Below are positions 1 through 6,086 of a stretch of 6,588 nucleotides of DNA, piece by piece. The notes beneath the pieces were generated by a model that had not been told where the DNA came from, made no database searches, and was given only the letters and a program-made list of their open reading frames with translations. The stretch is from contig JAAYZP010000044.1 of the NCBI GenBank assembly GCA_012514785.1, positions 1-6,588 of the forward strand, written 5' to 3'. Every line of letters starts with the position of its first letter. Position 1 is the stretch's first letter. The stretch comes from Propionibacterium sp. Lineage in GTDB: Bacteria > Actinomycetota > Actinomycetes > Propionibacteriales > Propionibacteriaceae. The position numbers and the translations under genes are program-made.

Positions 1-149
1 AGGGACGCAAGTTCCTCGGCGCGGGCCACAGAGTCCGCCTCGAGCACGCGCTCCACCCACGGTTCCGCCCCCAGCAGGGCCGCGAGTCCGCGCCGGACGA
101 CGGGGTGGTCGTCCACCACCAGCACCAGTCTCCTTGGCCCATCGCCCAT
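1..149 (-). CDS. Response regulator, NarL/FixJ (LuxR-type) family, N-terminal fragment
   Basis: Only the first 49 residues are inside the window; the gene continues past base 1. They read as the start of a receiver domain: a hydrophobic beta strand (LVLVV, residues 8-12), the acidic pair D13-D14 that binds Mg2+, then HPVVRRGLAALL, the first helix typical of NarL/FixJ regulators. The phosphoacceptor aspartate (near residue 55-60) and the expected C-terminal LuxR DNA-binding helix-turn-helix lie outside, so the output domain is inferred from the family. The ATG at 149-147 is chosen because AAGGAG (complement of 157-162) sits 7 bases upstream. The gene is divergent from the operon with the histidine kinase at 724-2664, which is of the class that phosphorylates such regulators, so the two are probably a pair. 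Confidence 0.9.
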   Translation of the reverse strand, partial: MGDGPRRLVLVVDDHPVVRRGLAALLGAEPWVERVLEADSVARAEELAS

Positions 150-156
150 GCCTGCG

Positions 157-162
157 CTCCTT
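157..162 (-). promoter_or_regulatory. Ribosome binding site of the response regulator
   Basis: The minus strand reads AAGGAG, 7 bases before the ATG at 149. This strong Shine-Dalgarno match fixes the start of the truncated regulator gene. Confidence 0.75.
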
Positions 163-171
163 CTTGCTCCT

Positions 172-185
172 GTGAGGAAGCTCAC
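172..185. repeat. Short palindrome GTGAG-gaag-CTCAC in the divergent regulatory region
   Basis: Five-base arms (172-176 and 181-185) form a perfect inverted repeat around a 4-base centre. The right part overlaps the 10-bp direct repeat at 177-186. NarL-type regulators often bind short inverted repeats, so this is a candidate operator for the neighbouring regulator. That function is inference only. Confidence 0.4.
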
Positions 186-250
186 GGAACCATTGTGCTG
201 CCTGGACTCCGTGTGCTGCCATAATCACGGGCAACCAGCCGAAGCTCACG
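177..250. repeat. Direct repeat GAAGCTCACG, two copies in the divergent intergenic region
   Basis: GAAGCTCACG occurs at 177-186 and again at 241-250, identical over 10 bases and 64 bp apart, about six helical turns. Both copies lie between the divergent response regulator and the kinase operon. Relative to a transcript start expected near 232 from the -10 at 220-225, the first copy lies about 46-55 bases upstream and the second about 10-19 bases downstream. This suggests a regulator binding pair for autoregulation, but no binding is shown by the sequence. Confidence 0.45.
217..225 (+). promoter_or_regulatory. Candidate extended -10 promoter element for the 269-2664 operon
   Basis: The sequence TGcCATAAT matches an extended -10 (TGnTATAAT) with one mismatch in the hexamer at 220-225. 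No convincing -35 hexamer is present at 16-18 bp upstream, which fits an extended -10 or activator-dependent promoter. A start near 232 would give a leader of about 37 bases. AT-rich runs are rare in this DNA, which adds weight. I see no clear promoter for the divergent regulator. Confidence 0.4.
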
Positions 251-268
251 CACCACCAGGAGACTGCG

Positions 269-727
269 ATGTCCGACCGCTTGGGTAGCGCCGACCTCAT
301 CGTCGCCCTTTCCGCCACTGACGACTGGATGCAGGTCAGTAGCGTGGACGAGCTCCGAGACCATGGCCGCGTGCACCGTGAGGGCCGGGGCTCGCACGTC
401 GGACACGGTCTCGAGCTCGACTTCTACGACGAGTCCGGCCGGCTCCTGCGCCCGCTGCTGGCAATGGACCTCGAGGTGCAGGGATTCGTCGTCTGCACAC
501 CCGCCCAACCGGAGGCTATGGAAAGTCGGATCCGAACCGTCCTGGGGCGGGTACGCGAGCGTGCGGCGGACCATCCGCAATACGGTGCCGCCGGGCGTCT
601 TGAGCACGTCCCGGCTCCGGGCGACCTGTCGGCACTGCTCGAATGGGTCCGGACCGCGACGACCGAGGACGCACGCGGCCACCAATCCGGGTGGTTGCAC
701 AACCTGCTGCACGCCATAGTGGGGTGA
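269..727 (+). CDS. Unknown 152-residue cytoplasmic protein, translationally coupled to the histidine kinase
   Basis: I do not recognise this family. The product is soluble-looking, with no signal peptide, membrane segment or cysteine cluster (its only cysteine is in FVVCTP). It alternates short hydrophobic stretches (ADLIVAL near 8-14, LELDFY near 48-53, LLAMDLEVQGFVV near 63-75) with charged segments, suggesting a compact alpha/beta domain; the C-terminal third (SALLEWVRTATTED) looks helical. The ATG is supported by AGGAG at 258-262, 6 bases upstream. The stop TGA (725-727) overlaps the kinase GTG start in the sequence GTGA, so the two are very probably translated together, and the protein may modulate the kinase or its regulator. 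Codons on this strand end mostly in G or C, favouring it over the antisense frame. Confidence 0.75.
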   Translation: MSDRLGSADLIVALSATDDWMQVSSVDELRDHGRVHREGRGSHVGHGLELDFYDESGRLLRPLLAMDLEVQGFVVCTPAQPEAMESRIRTVLGRVRERAADHPQYGAAGRLEHVPAPGDLSALLEWVRTATTEDARGHQSGWLHNLLHAIVG

Positions 728-2664
728 ACCGCCCGGTCGCACGCCTACCGACATCGCCCGATGTCGTGCTGCTGACGCTCACGATCGGTGCGGGGCTGCT
801 GTCCGCAACGGTCATCGCGGGACTCGCGCTCGGGCACACCGCGGGCAGCTGGCCGACGATCGTGCCGTCGGTGGTGCTGGTGCTGGGCTGCTTCCCCATC
901 GGCCTGTTCGTCCTGAGAGCCAGGCCCGGCAACAGGGTAGGACTGTCGCTGAGCCTCGTCGGGATCACTGCGCTGGTCGCGGTCGCCGCGACCGCATGGT
1001 CGGCACTCGGCACGCCCGCATGGCTCGCGGAGTGGGCTTGGTGGCCCCCGTGGGTACTGGTGGTCGCAACCCTGACGCTCTATCCGGGCAGGGCAGCCAT
1101 CGGCCTGACGCGGACGCGGCTCCTGGTGGCTTCCCTGGCTGCTGGGAGCGTCTCGACGGTGGCCTTGGCGGTCGCGACCGGCCTGTCTCCCGGCCTGCTG
1201 ACGGCGGCTGTGCAGGCCGAGGGTGCCGTACGAGCCCTGCTGGTCGTCGCGGCCACGACGATGCTGGTGGTCGTCGGTGCGGCAATCGGCTCCGTCGTCG
1301 ATCTCGTGCGGCGCGCCCGCAGCGGCTCGCCGGTGGAGCGCAGCCGACTGCGGGCGCTGCTGCCCGCGGGCATGCTGATCGTCGGAGGGCTGACCGTCGA
1401 GGTCGTCGGTCTGCCGTACGCGACCGTTCCGGGCCTGCTCGCGCTCCCCATCGGCATGGGGATCGCGATCCTCGCCCATCACCTCGACGATCTCGACCTG
1501 CTGGTGAACCGAGCAGTCGTCTGGCTGATTCTGACCGCACTCCTGTTCGCGGCCTTCGCCGGGACTGTGGCGCTGCTCAGTACCACCGCGCTGGCCGGGG
1601 AGCCCATCGTCGTGTCCGCGCTCGGCACGGCGGCAGTCGCCGTGGGATTCGACCCTGTGCGACGGCGAGTGCAGCGGGCCGTCGACAGGCTGCTCTTCGG
1701 TGAGACGGACAGTCCCGTGAAGGTGTTGAGCGACCTGGGCCGACGCATGCAGGCAGCGGTCGACCCAGGCGAGCTGCTCGCCGATCTCGTCGCCGCCGTC
1801 GGCACGTCGTTGCGGGTGCCGTATGTGCGGATGGAGGTTCATGGGCACGACGGGCTGACCCTGACGACCGTGGAGGACGGGCGCCCCCAGCCCGGGCCCG
1901 GCGAGTTCGTGATGCGAGCCCACGGTGAGCAGGTGGGCCGACTCCTGGTGGCACCGCGTCGTACCGGCGAGGTGTTCACCTCGAGGGAGGCGGAGCTCCT
2001 GCAGGACATTGCGGGCCAGGCGGCCATCGCTGCCCGCTCCTACCGCGTCACGCTCGAGCTGCGGCAGGCGCGCGAGTCGCTCGTGCGCAGTCGCGAGGAC
2101 GAGCGGCTCCGGATCCGCAGGGATCTCCACGACGGACTCGGGCCGGCACTCGCGGGCGCGAGGATGCAGGTGGCTGCCGCGCGTCACGTGGCGGACACGG
2201 CACCCGAACTGCTCGGATCGGTGCAGGACACCCTGGCCGAGTGCAGCCGCGAGGTGCGCCGGATCGTCGACAATATTCGCCCCGGAGCGCTCGACCGAGG
2301 GCTGCTGCCCGCGATCCGACACCGGGCCGATGCCATCGGACCCGTTCCGCAGGTCACGGTGGAAGCGACCGGTGACCTGAATGATCTGGGAGCGGCCGTC
2401 GAGGTGGCCGTCTATCGCATCGTGACCGAGGCCCTGTCCAACGCCGCACACCACTCCGGCGCCGAGCACCTGCGGGTGATGCTCGACGGCACCGGAGCGC
2501 AATTACTCGTGGAGGTACGCGACGACGGGCGTGGTGGGGCAGCCCCACGCGAGGGCGGCATCGGACTGGAGTCGATGCGGCAGCGGACCGAGGAACTGGG
2601 AGGACGTTTCGCCCTCGAGAGCGGCACGACAGGCACCGTGATCCGTTTGACCCTGCCGCGTTGA
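724..2664 (+). CDS. Multi-pass membrane sensor histidine kinase (HisKA_3 / NarL-LiaS class)
   Basis: This 646-residue sensor kinase would autophosphorylate a histidine and pass the phosphate to a NarL-type regulator, probably the divergent one. From the GTG at 724, about ten hydrophobic segments fill residues 14-309 (near 14-37, 45-66, 72-95, 105-121, 132-154, 170-195, 210-232, 235-252, 264-285, 293-309). A junction motif common in actinobacterial kinases (LDDLDLLVNRAVVW, 254-267; DPVRRRVQRAVDRLLFG, 310-326) precedes a GAF-like domain (about 338-438). The HisKA_3 dimerisation helix carries ERLRIRRDLHDGLG with phosphoacceptor H469. The ATPase domain shows the N box (TEALSNAAHHSGA, N573), G1 box (DDGRG, 600-604) and G2 box (GGIGL, 611-615). 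An earlier in-frame ATG at 643 adds only 27 hydrophilic residues inside the upstream gene. The GTG that overlaps the upstream stop is therefore preferred. Confidence 0.9.
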   Translation: MNRPVARLPTSPDVVLLTLTIGAGLLSATVIAGLALGHTAGSWPTIVPSVVLVLGCFPIGLFVLRARPGNRVGLSLSLVGITALVAVAATAWSALGTPAWLAEWAWWPPWVLVVATLTLYPGRAAIGLTRTRLLVASLAAGSVSTVALAVATGLSPGLLTAAVQAEGAVRALLVVAATTMLVVVGAAIGSVVDLVRRARSGSPVERSRLRALLPAGMLIVGGLTVEVVGLPYATVPGLLALPIGMGIAILAHHLDDLDLLVNRAVVWLILTALLFAAFAGTVALLSTTALAGEPIVVSALGTAAVAVGFDPVRRRVQRAVDRLLFGETDSPVKVLSDLGRRMQAAVDPGELLADLVAAVGTSLRVPYVRMEVHGHDGLTLTTVEDGRPQPGPGEFVMRAHGEQVGRLLVAPRRTGEVFTSREAELLQDIAGQAAIAARSYRVTLELRQARESLVRSREDERLRIRRDLHDGLGPALAGARMQVAAARHVADTAPELLGSVQDTLAECSREVRRIVDNIRPGALDRGLLPAIRHRADAIGPVPQVTVEATGDLNDLGAAVEVAVYRIVTEALSNAAHHSGAEHLRVMLDGTGAQLLVEVRDDGRGGAAPREGGIGLESMRQRTEELGGRFALESGTTGTVIRLTLPR

Positions 2665-2680
2665 GCGAGGCTCGCCCAAC

Positions 2681-2707
2681 GCGGGGTGGGGACGGTGTCC
2701 CCCTCGC
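2681..2707 (+). terminator. G+C-rich hairpin after the kinase gene, weak terminator candidate
   Basis: GGGGAC (2688-2693), a GGT loop and GTCCCC (2697-2702) form a perfect 6-bp stem. Outer pairing of GCG (2681-2683) with CGC (2705-2707) can lengthen it across a small bulge. A second small hairpin, GTCCC/GGGAC, follows at 2719-2736. There is no T run, so intrinsic termination is uncertain. The rest of 2665-2803 shows no gene and no clear promoter, although the next gene probably needs one there if termination occurs. Confidence 0.3.
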
Positions 2708-2789
2708 GGCGGGGCAAAGTCCCTCGACCTCGGGACAGGACGCCAAGGATGCTGGGTTCACCGCTCGGAAGCGCCGGGCAACGCACTCG

Positions 2790-2795
2790 AAGGAG
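2790..2795 (+). promoter_or_regulatory. Ribosome binding site of the secreted protein gene
   Basis: AAGGAG lies 8 bases before the ATG at 2804, a strong Shine-Dalgarno match that fixes the start ahead of the signal peptide. Confidence 0.7.
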
Positions 2796-2803
2796 CAACC
2801 ACC

Positions 2804-3430
2804 ATGAGCCTCAAGACCCGTCTCACCCGTCTCGCCATCGCCGCTGCACTGGGCCTGAGCATGCTGGGCATGAACACCTCGGCAACCGCGGCTCCACCCC
2901 CGCGGGTTCCCGCCCCGCTACCTGCGCCTGGACCCGTGACCGACAACTCACCCATCACCTGCGGAGCACCGGTCAACTCATCCCAGAACCTCTCCTTCCA
3001 GAAGCGGAGCTGGCCGCTGACCGGCGGCTTGAACATGAACACCAACGGCAGGGTCACGCGCAACAGCGGGATGGTGGACGCCACGGTGCACATCTACAAC
3101 AGCTACTGGGGTACTGGCTACACCGGCTCCGTGATGCTGCTGCTTCGCGACAACTGCGGCGGCCTGATCGGGGTCACCGAGCCAGCGAGATGGGGAGTGG
3201 AGGCCAAGGCGTGGTTCTGGAACGCCAATGAGCGACACGAGCACTACGTCGCGAGGGTTGACCAGCGGATCACCAGCCGCGTCGCCTCGGTGGAGGTCAT
3301 CCACAACCGCTACACGACGGGCGAGAACATGAAGGCTTCCTACAACGCCGCTCGCGATATCGCCTGCATCAATATCCTGAAACTGATCAACGGCACGGAT
3401 ATCTGCCCGATCCCCCAGCTCAGCCGCTGA
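2804..3430 (+). CDS. Secreted four-cysteine protein of unknown function
   Basis: The 208-residue product starts with a clear Sec signal peptide: K4, R6 and R9, a hydrophobic core near 10-23, and a cleavage region TSATAA (25-30) with likely cutting after A29 or A30. A Pro/Ala-rich stretch (31-44, PPPRVPAPLPAPGP) forms a flexible N-terminus of the mature protein. The mature domain has exactly four cysteines (C53, C118, C188, C201), consistent with two disulfides. It contains strands rich in aromatic and small residues (TVHIYNSYWGTGYTGSVMLLL, near 94-114, and AKAWFWN, 134-140). No catalytic motif, LPXTG anchor or lipobox is present, so the protein is probably released. AAGGAG at 2790-2795, 8 bases before the ATG, supports the start. 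It lies 139 bp after the kinase gene and ends before a strong hairpin. Regulation by the neighbouring two-component system is possible but unproven. Confidence 0.85.
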   Translation: MSLKTRLTRLAIAAALGLSMLGMNTSATAAPPPRVPAPLPAPGPVTDNSPITCGAPVNSSQNLSFQKRSWPLTGGLNMNTNGRVTRNSGMVDATVHIYNSYWGTGYTGSVMLLLRDNCGGLIGVTEPARWGVEAKAWFWNANERHEHYVARVDQRITSRVASVEVIHNRYTTGENMKASYNAARDIACINILKLINGTDICPIPQLSR

Positions 3431-3459
3431 CGGGAAGCGCGCCCCGTCGAAGACGGTGC

Positions 3460-3473
3460 CCGGCAGAAGCCGG
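3460..3473 (+). repeat. Small hairpin CCGGC-agaa-GCCGG
   Basis: Five-base arms around an AGAA tetraloop lie 29 bases after the stop of the secreted protein gene and just ahead of the larger hairpin at 3483-3518. It may assist termination or stabilise the 3' end of the messenger RNA; no stronger claim is possible. Confidence 0.35.
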
Positions 3474-3482
3474 TCAGAGAAC

Positions 3483-3518
3483 GAGAGCTTGCCCCACCGC
3501 GCGGAGGGGCAGGCTCTC
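3483..3518 (+). terminator. Terminator-like 13-bp hairpin after the secreted protein gene
   Basis: GAGAGCTTGCCCC (3483-3495) pairs with GGGGCAGGCTCTC (3506-3518) over 13 bp with a single T-G wobble, around a 10-base loop. Only a short TTT follows at 3525-3527, so it is an actinobacterial-style hairpin terminator without a proper T run. It separates the secreted protein gene from the tRNA gene. Confidence 0.6.
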
Positions 3519-3524
3519 CCACGA

Positions 3525-3553
3525 TTTCGGGTTTCCGCGGAGCATGCGCTAAT
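3525..3553 (+). promoter_or_regulatory. Candidate promoter of the tRNA-Ala gene
   Basis: GCTAAT (3548-3553) resembles a -10 hexamer and TTTCGG (3525-3530) a poor -35, with 17 bp between them. Transcription would start near 3560, leaving a leader of about 19 bases before the tRNA. The preceding hairpin at 3483-3518 implies that the tRNA needs its own promoter. Confidence 0.3.
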
Positions 3554-3578
3554 CTTCTTCGAGTCGCGAAACGACGAC

Positions 3579-3651
3579 GGGGCTATGGCGCAGTTGGTAG
3601 CGCGCTTCCATGGCATGGAAGAGGTCAGGGGTTCGAATCCCCTTAGCTCCA
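3579..3651 (+). tRNA. tRNA-Ala, anticodon GGC
   Basis: A complete 73-base cloverleaf can be folded by eye. The acceptor stem pairs GGGGCTA (3579-3585) with TAGCTCC (3644-3650) and includes the G3-U70 wobble that is the alanine identity mark; A3651 is the discriminator base. The D stem is GCGC (3588-3591) with GCGC (3600-3603). The anticodon stem CTTCC/GGAAG (3605-3609, 3617-3621) holds the loop ATGGCAT with anticodon GGC at 3612-3614, reading GCC and GCU codons. The T stem AGGGG/CCCCT (3627-3631, 3639-3643) holds the loop TTCGAAT. The 3' CCA is not encoded (CAA follows the discriminator), so it must be added by the nucleotidyltransferase. I see no integrated element or duplicated 3' end downstream. 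Confidence 0.97.
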
Positions 3652-3657
3652 CAAACG

Positions 3658-3688
3658 AACCGGCATCTGGCTTAGCCAGATGCCGGTT
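3658..3688. terminator. Perfect hairpin terminator between tRNA-Ala and the convergent anti-sigma gene
   Basis: AACCGGCATCTGGC (3658-3671) pairs perfectly over 14 bp with GCCAGATGCCGGTT (3675-3688) around a TTA loop. On the plus strand TTTCGCCTTTCG follows the stem, and on the minus strand the stem is followed by CGTTTGTGG, so the T runs are short on both sides. The location, 7 bases after the tRNA and 33 bases before the stop codon of the convergent gene at 3722, suggests one bidirectional terminator serving both transcripts. Confidence 0.85.
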
Positions 3689-3721
3689 TCGCCTTTCGGA
3701 GGGTACGAATCGGGCAGGGCA

Positions 3722-5575
3722 TCAGCCCTCGGACAGCGCGTCGAGCGCGGCTTGCGTCCCGTCCGACAGCGTGGTGCCGAGCCAGGCCCCCTCCTGCGTC
3801 CAGGTCACCCAACGGCCGTCATCGATCCTCCACATGGTGAACGGGTCGCCGTGCATGGTCAGGAGCACGAGGCTGCGGGTCTGCGAGATGTCGCCTGGTT
3901 CGTCGAGCACCGTGGCACCTTGGAGGGCGGCATGAATCTCGAAAGCCAGGTCGGGGTCGAGTTCGTGCTCGACGGTCTCCGCAGGCACGGCGTCCGCGTC
4001 GATCTCGCAGTAGCTGCCACCAACGATGCGCCCGGTGTGGTCGATGGGCATCGTCGAGTGCAGTTCGGGGCAGAGCGGACCCGGCCGACCGTGCATCTCC
4101 TCGCTGTCGGCACGTTGCGCGCGCCACAGCTCCTGCAGCCCGTCGAAGTATCCCCGTCCACCGAGTACGTCCTCACCGGCGATCACGTCACGGCAGCCGA
4201 AGTCCTCGACCTGCACCACGCGCTGCGCGCCATCGGCATAGAGGTGGACGACGAGGTAGGTCACGCCGAGATCGCTCTCGCATTCCGCCGAGGGATCGGC
4301 CGCGTCGAGATCCTGCAGGAGCTCCACCGCCTCCGGGAGGCGGGTGGTGAGGGGCTCGACCGGCGGCACGACGGCCAGCGTCCAGTCGTCCGTGACGGCC
4401 GGGCAGATCCAGATGGCATCCGGTGTCTCGTCGACGTCCAGGGGCGAGGAAGGGATGCCGTCGCCGCTCACGGTACAGCGTTCGGGCAGCCAGGGCTGGG
4501 GTGCCTCAGTCGACGACGGGGAGGTTGCCGTGGGCCCGGGCGCGCTGCCGGGATCCGGGGCCACACCGTCGAGTTGTACGGCTATGGCCTCGGCGAGCTC
4601 AGGGTCGGGCTCCCAGCGCATGGGCTGATTGCCGCTCAACCATTCGTAGGTGAGCCCATCGTTGGTGCTGAGGCGGATTGATTCGGCGAACCGGGTGGCC
4701 AGTTCGAGCGTCCACCCGGTGTTGCCCGGGCCGGGTGCCGTCGCGTCGACGGCCGCTGCCGTCTCGAGGATGTCGTCGCGAATCCTCGCGACGAGGTCCT
4801 CGGGCAACTCCGTGGCCGCCGCGGACGGGTCCTCGTCGTCGTTGCGGCAGAGCGCCCCGCCGGTGACGTCCTCCAGCGCGGGGGTCATGATGAAGCCGGA
4901 AGTCAGGCACGGTCGGTACGGGTTCACCAGGTCGGGGCTGGCAGCACGCTGCTCCGCCCACAGCTCACGAGCCAGGTCGAACAGCTCTTGCCCGCCGTCA
5001 CGCAGCGACTGGCCGTCGGTGGTGGTGCGACATCCGTGCAGCTCGCCCTGCAGGACCTTTCGGCCCCCGTCGCCGTACTCGAATACGAGCGCATAGCTGA
5101 GGGTGTACTCCTCGGTGCAGGCGATGTCGGCAGGCAGGTCGTCGGCGTTGTGCCACAACTCGACGAGCCGGTCCGGATCCGTCTCCAGTGCTTCGAGCGG
5201 GCCCATCGTGCCCCATGCGTAGTCGGCCTGATCGGGGACGTGGTCACCGCAGAACCATGCCCGTTCCGCGCCCTCCTCGACTGCGCCGGAGGGCTCGGGG
5301 CGCGGCGACTCGAGGCATGGATTGGCCAGCGTTGCGGCCGGTGTGGGTGTCTCGGCGGGCCCGGCCGTGATGATGTCGCTCTGCCCGAGCTGCATCACGA
5401 TCGGGACGGCGAGTGCGACTGCGACGATGGCCGCTGCACCACCCAGTGTGGCGTGTCGTCGTCGCCGCTTGCGGCGGGCCCCCGCCAGCAGCCCTTCGGG
5501 GACGTCCCTGTCGGGGGTTGCGCGGTCGAGGATGTTGGCGACGTCAGGGTCGAGGTCGTCGTTGGGCTGGTTCAT
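3722..5575 (-). CDS. Putative anti-sigma-type membrane protein with two tandem six-cysteine outer domains
   Basis: The 617-residue product has a short cytoplasmic N-terminus (1-41) ending in RRKRRRRH, one transmembrane helix (about 42-62, TLGGAAAIVAVALAVPIVM) and a large outer part. The positive residues before the helix predict N-in topology. The outer part is two homologous units of about 250 residues. Unit 1 has C87, C109, C153, C182, C223 and C243; unit 2 has C367, C391, C432, C461, C502 and C523, with nearly equal spacings. A Pro/Ser/Thr-rich linker (339-362) joins them. Shared motifs include ELHGCR with EDFGCR and LFDLARELWAEQR with YFDGLQELWRAQR. The start ATG overlaps the sigma factor stop as ATGA, indicating translational coupling and an anti-sigma or sensor role by position. 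No zinc anti-sigma HxxxCxxC motif is present, so anti-sigma activity is inference. I do not recognise the outer domain. Confidence 0.8.
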   Translation of the reverse strand: MNQPNDDLDPDVANILDRATPDRDVPEGLLAGARRKRRRRHATLGGAAAIVAVALAVPIVMQLGQSDIITAGPAETPTPAATLANPCLESPRPEPSGAVEEGAERAWFCGDHVPDQADYAWGTMGPLEALETDPDRLVELWHNADDLPADIACTEEYTLSYALVFEYGDGGRKVLQGELHGCRTTTDGQSLRDGGQELFDLARELWAEQRAASPDLVNPYRPCLTSGFIMTPALEDVTGGALCRNDDEDPSAAATELPEDLVARIRDDILETAAAVDATAPGPGNTGWTLELATRFAESIRLSTNDGLTYEWLSGNQPMRWEPDPELAEAIAVQLDGVAPDPGSAPGPTATSPSSTEAPQPWLPERCTVSGDGIPSSPLDVDETPDAIWICPAVTDDWTLAVVPPVEPLTTRLPEAVELLQDLDAADPSAECESDLGVTYLVVHLYADGAQRVVQVEDFGCRDVIAGEDVLGGRGYFDGLQELWRAQRADSEEMHGRPGPLCPELHSTMPIDHTGRIVGGSYCEIDADAVPAETVEHELDPDLAFEIHAALQGATVLDEPGDISQTRSLVLLTMHGDPFTMWRIDDGRWVTWTQEGAWLGTTLSDGTQAALDALSEG

Positions 5576-6072
5576 GCTCTGGCCTCCATCAGGTGAGGTG
5601 CTTCCCGCAGTGCGCGGACCCCGCGGGCGGTGTACGTGGTGACGGTTCCGGTGCTGATGCCCAGCGTTTTCGCCACGTCGGCGATGCTGCGGTCCTCGAG
5701 GTAGCGCATGACCAGCACGGCCCGCTGCATGCGGGGCAGCGTGTCCAGAGCTTTGAGCACATCGACCCGGAGCGCGACGTCAGCGGCCTCCACCGGAGGC
5801 TGCCGGACCTCGTCGCTCGTCGACTCCCCGCGCCAGCTGAGGCGCCGCCACCAGGAGACGTAGGTGCGATACAGGGTGGTACGCACGTAGGCCTCGAACT
5901 TGTGGTCGTTGGCCAGGACGTCGTAGCGGCTGTAGCACTTGGACAGCGCCGTCTGCAGGAGGTCCTCGGCGTGATGATCGTCACCGACCAGCAGCCAGGC
6001 AGCACGCAACAGCGCTCGCCCCCGTTGCGCGACGAAGCGCTCCAGACTGCTGGCAGTGACATCTGACTCCAT
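5572..6072 (-). CDS. SigE-family ECF RNA polymerase sigma factor
   Basis: The 166-residue product is the usual size for an ECF sigma factor with only regions 2 and 4. Region 2 spans about 8-78: FVAQRGRALLRAAWLLVGD, the core-binding stretch HHAEDLLQTALSKCYSRY (33-50) and the aromatic-basic segment AYVRTTLYRTYVSWWRR (61-77) that would recognise and melt the -10 region. After an acidic linker (82-100), region 4 spans 104-157 with ALDTLPRMQRAVLVMRYLED and the helix-turn-helix SIADVAKTLGISTGTVTTYTARGVRAL (about 129-155) for -35 binding. The pattern matches the actinobacterial SigE family. AAGGAGG (complement of 6080-6086), 7 bases upstream, fixes the ATG at 6072. The gene runs into the membrane protein gene with a 4-base overlap, so the two form an operon. 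No convincing promoter was found upstream; autoregulation is common in the family but not shown here. Confidence 0.92.
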   Translation of the reverse strand: MESDVTASSLERFVAQRGRALLRAAWLLVGDDHHAEDLLQTALSKCYSRYDVLANDHKFEAYVRTTLYRTYVSWWRRLSWRGESTSDEVRQPPVEAADVALRVDVLKALDTLPRMQRAVLVMRYLEDRSIADVAKTLGISTGTVTTYTARGVRALREAPHLMEARA

Positions 6073-6079
6073 CGTTGAG

Positions 6080-6086
6080 CCTCCTT
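6080..6086 (-). promoter_or_regulatory. Ribosome binding site of the sigma factor gene
   Basis: The minus strand reads AAGGAGG, 7 bases before the ATG at 6072. It is a near-perfect Shine-Dalgarno sequence and rules out longer upstream readings in other frames. Confidence 0.75.

Noticed and set aside
182..754. Minus-strand open frame of 190 codons opposite the small coupled protein
   Set aside because: The plus-strand gene has a good ribosome binding site and a 4-base overlap with the kinase; the antisense frame has neither and would overlap the start of the kinase gene.
745..2502. Long open frame of 585 codons on the minus strand opposite the kinase
   Set aside because: The translation is rich in His, Gln, Arg and Asp with no domain, and the opposite strand encodes a clear histidine kinase; it is a typical antisense frame of high-G+C coding DNA.
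3579..3700. Integration (att) site of a mobile element at the tRNA 3' end
   Set aside because: No second copy of the tRNA 3' end and no integrase is in the window; a terminator and an ordinary convergent gene follow the tRNA directly.
3680..4681. Plus-strand open frame of 333 codons opposite the membrane protein gene
   Set aside because: It is antisense to the membrane protein whose helix and paired cysteine repeats are convincing, it starts inside the terminator region, and it shows no recognisable domain.
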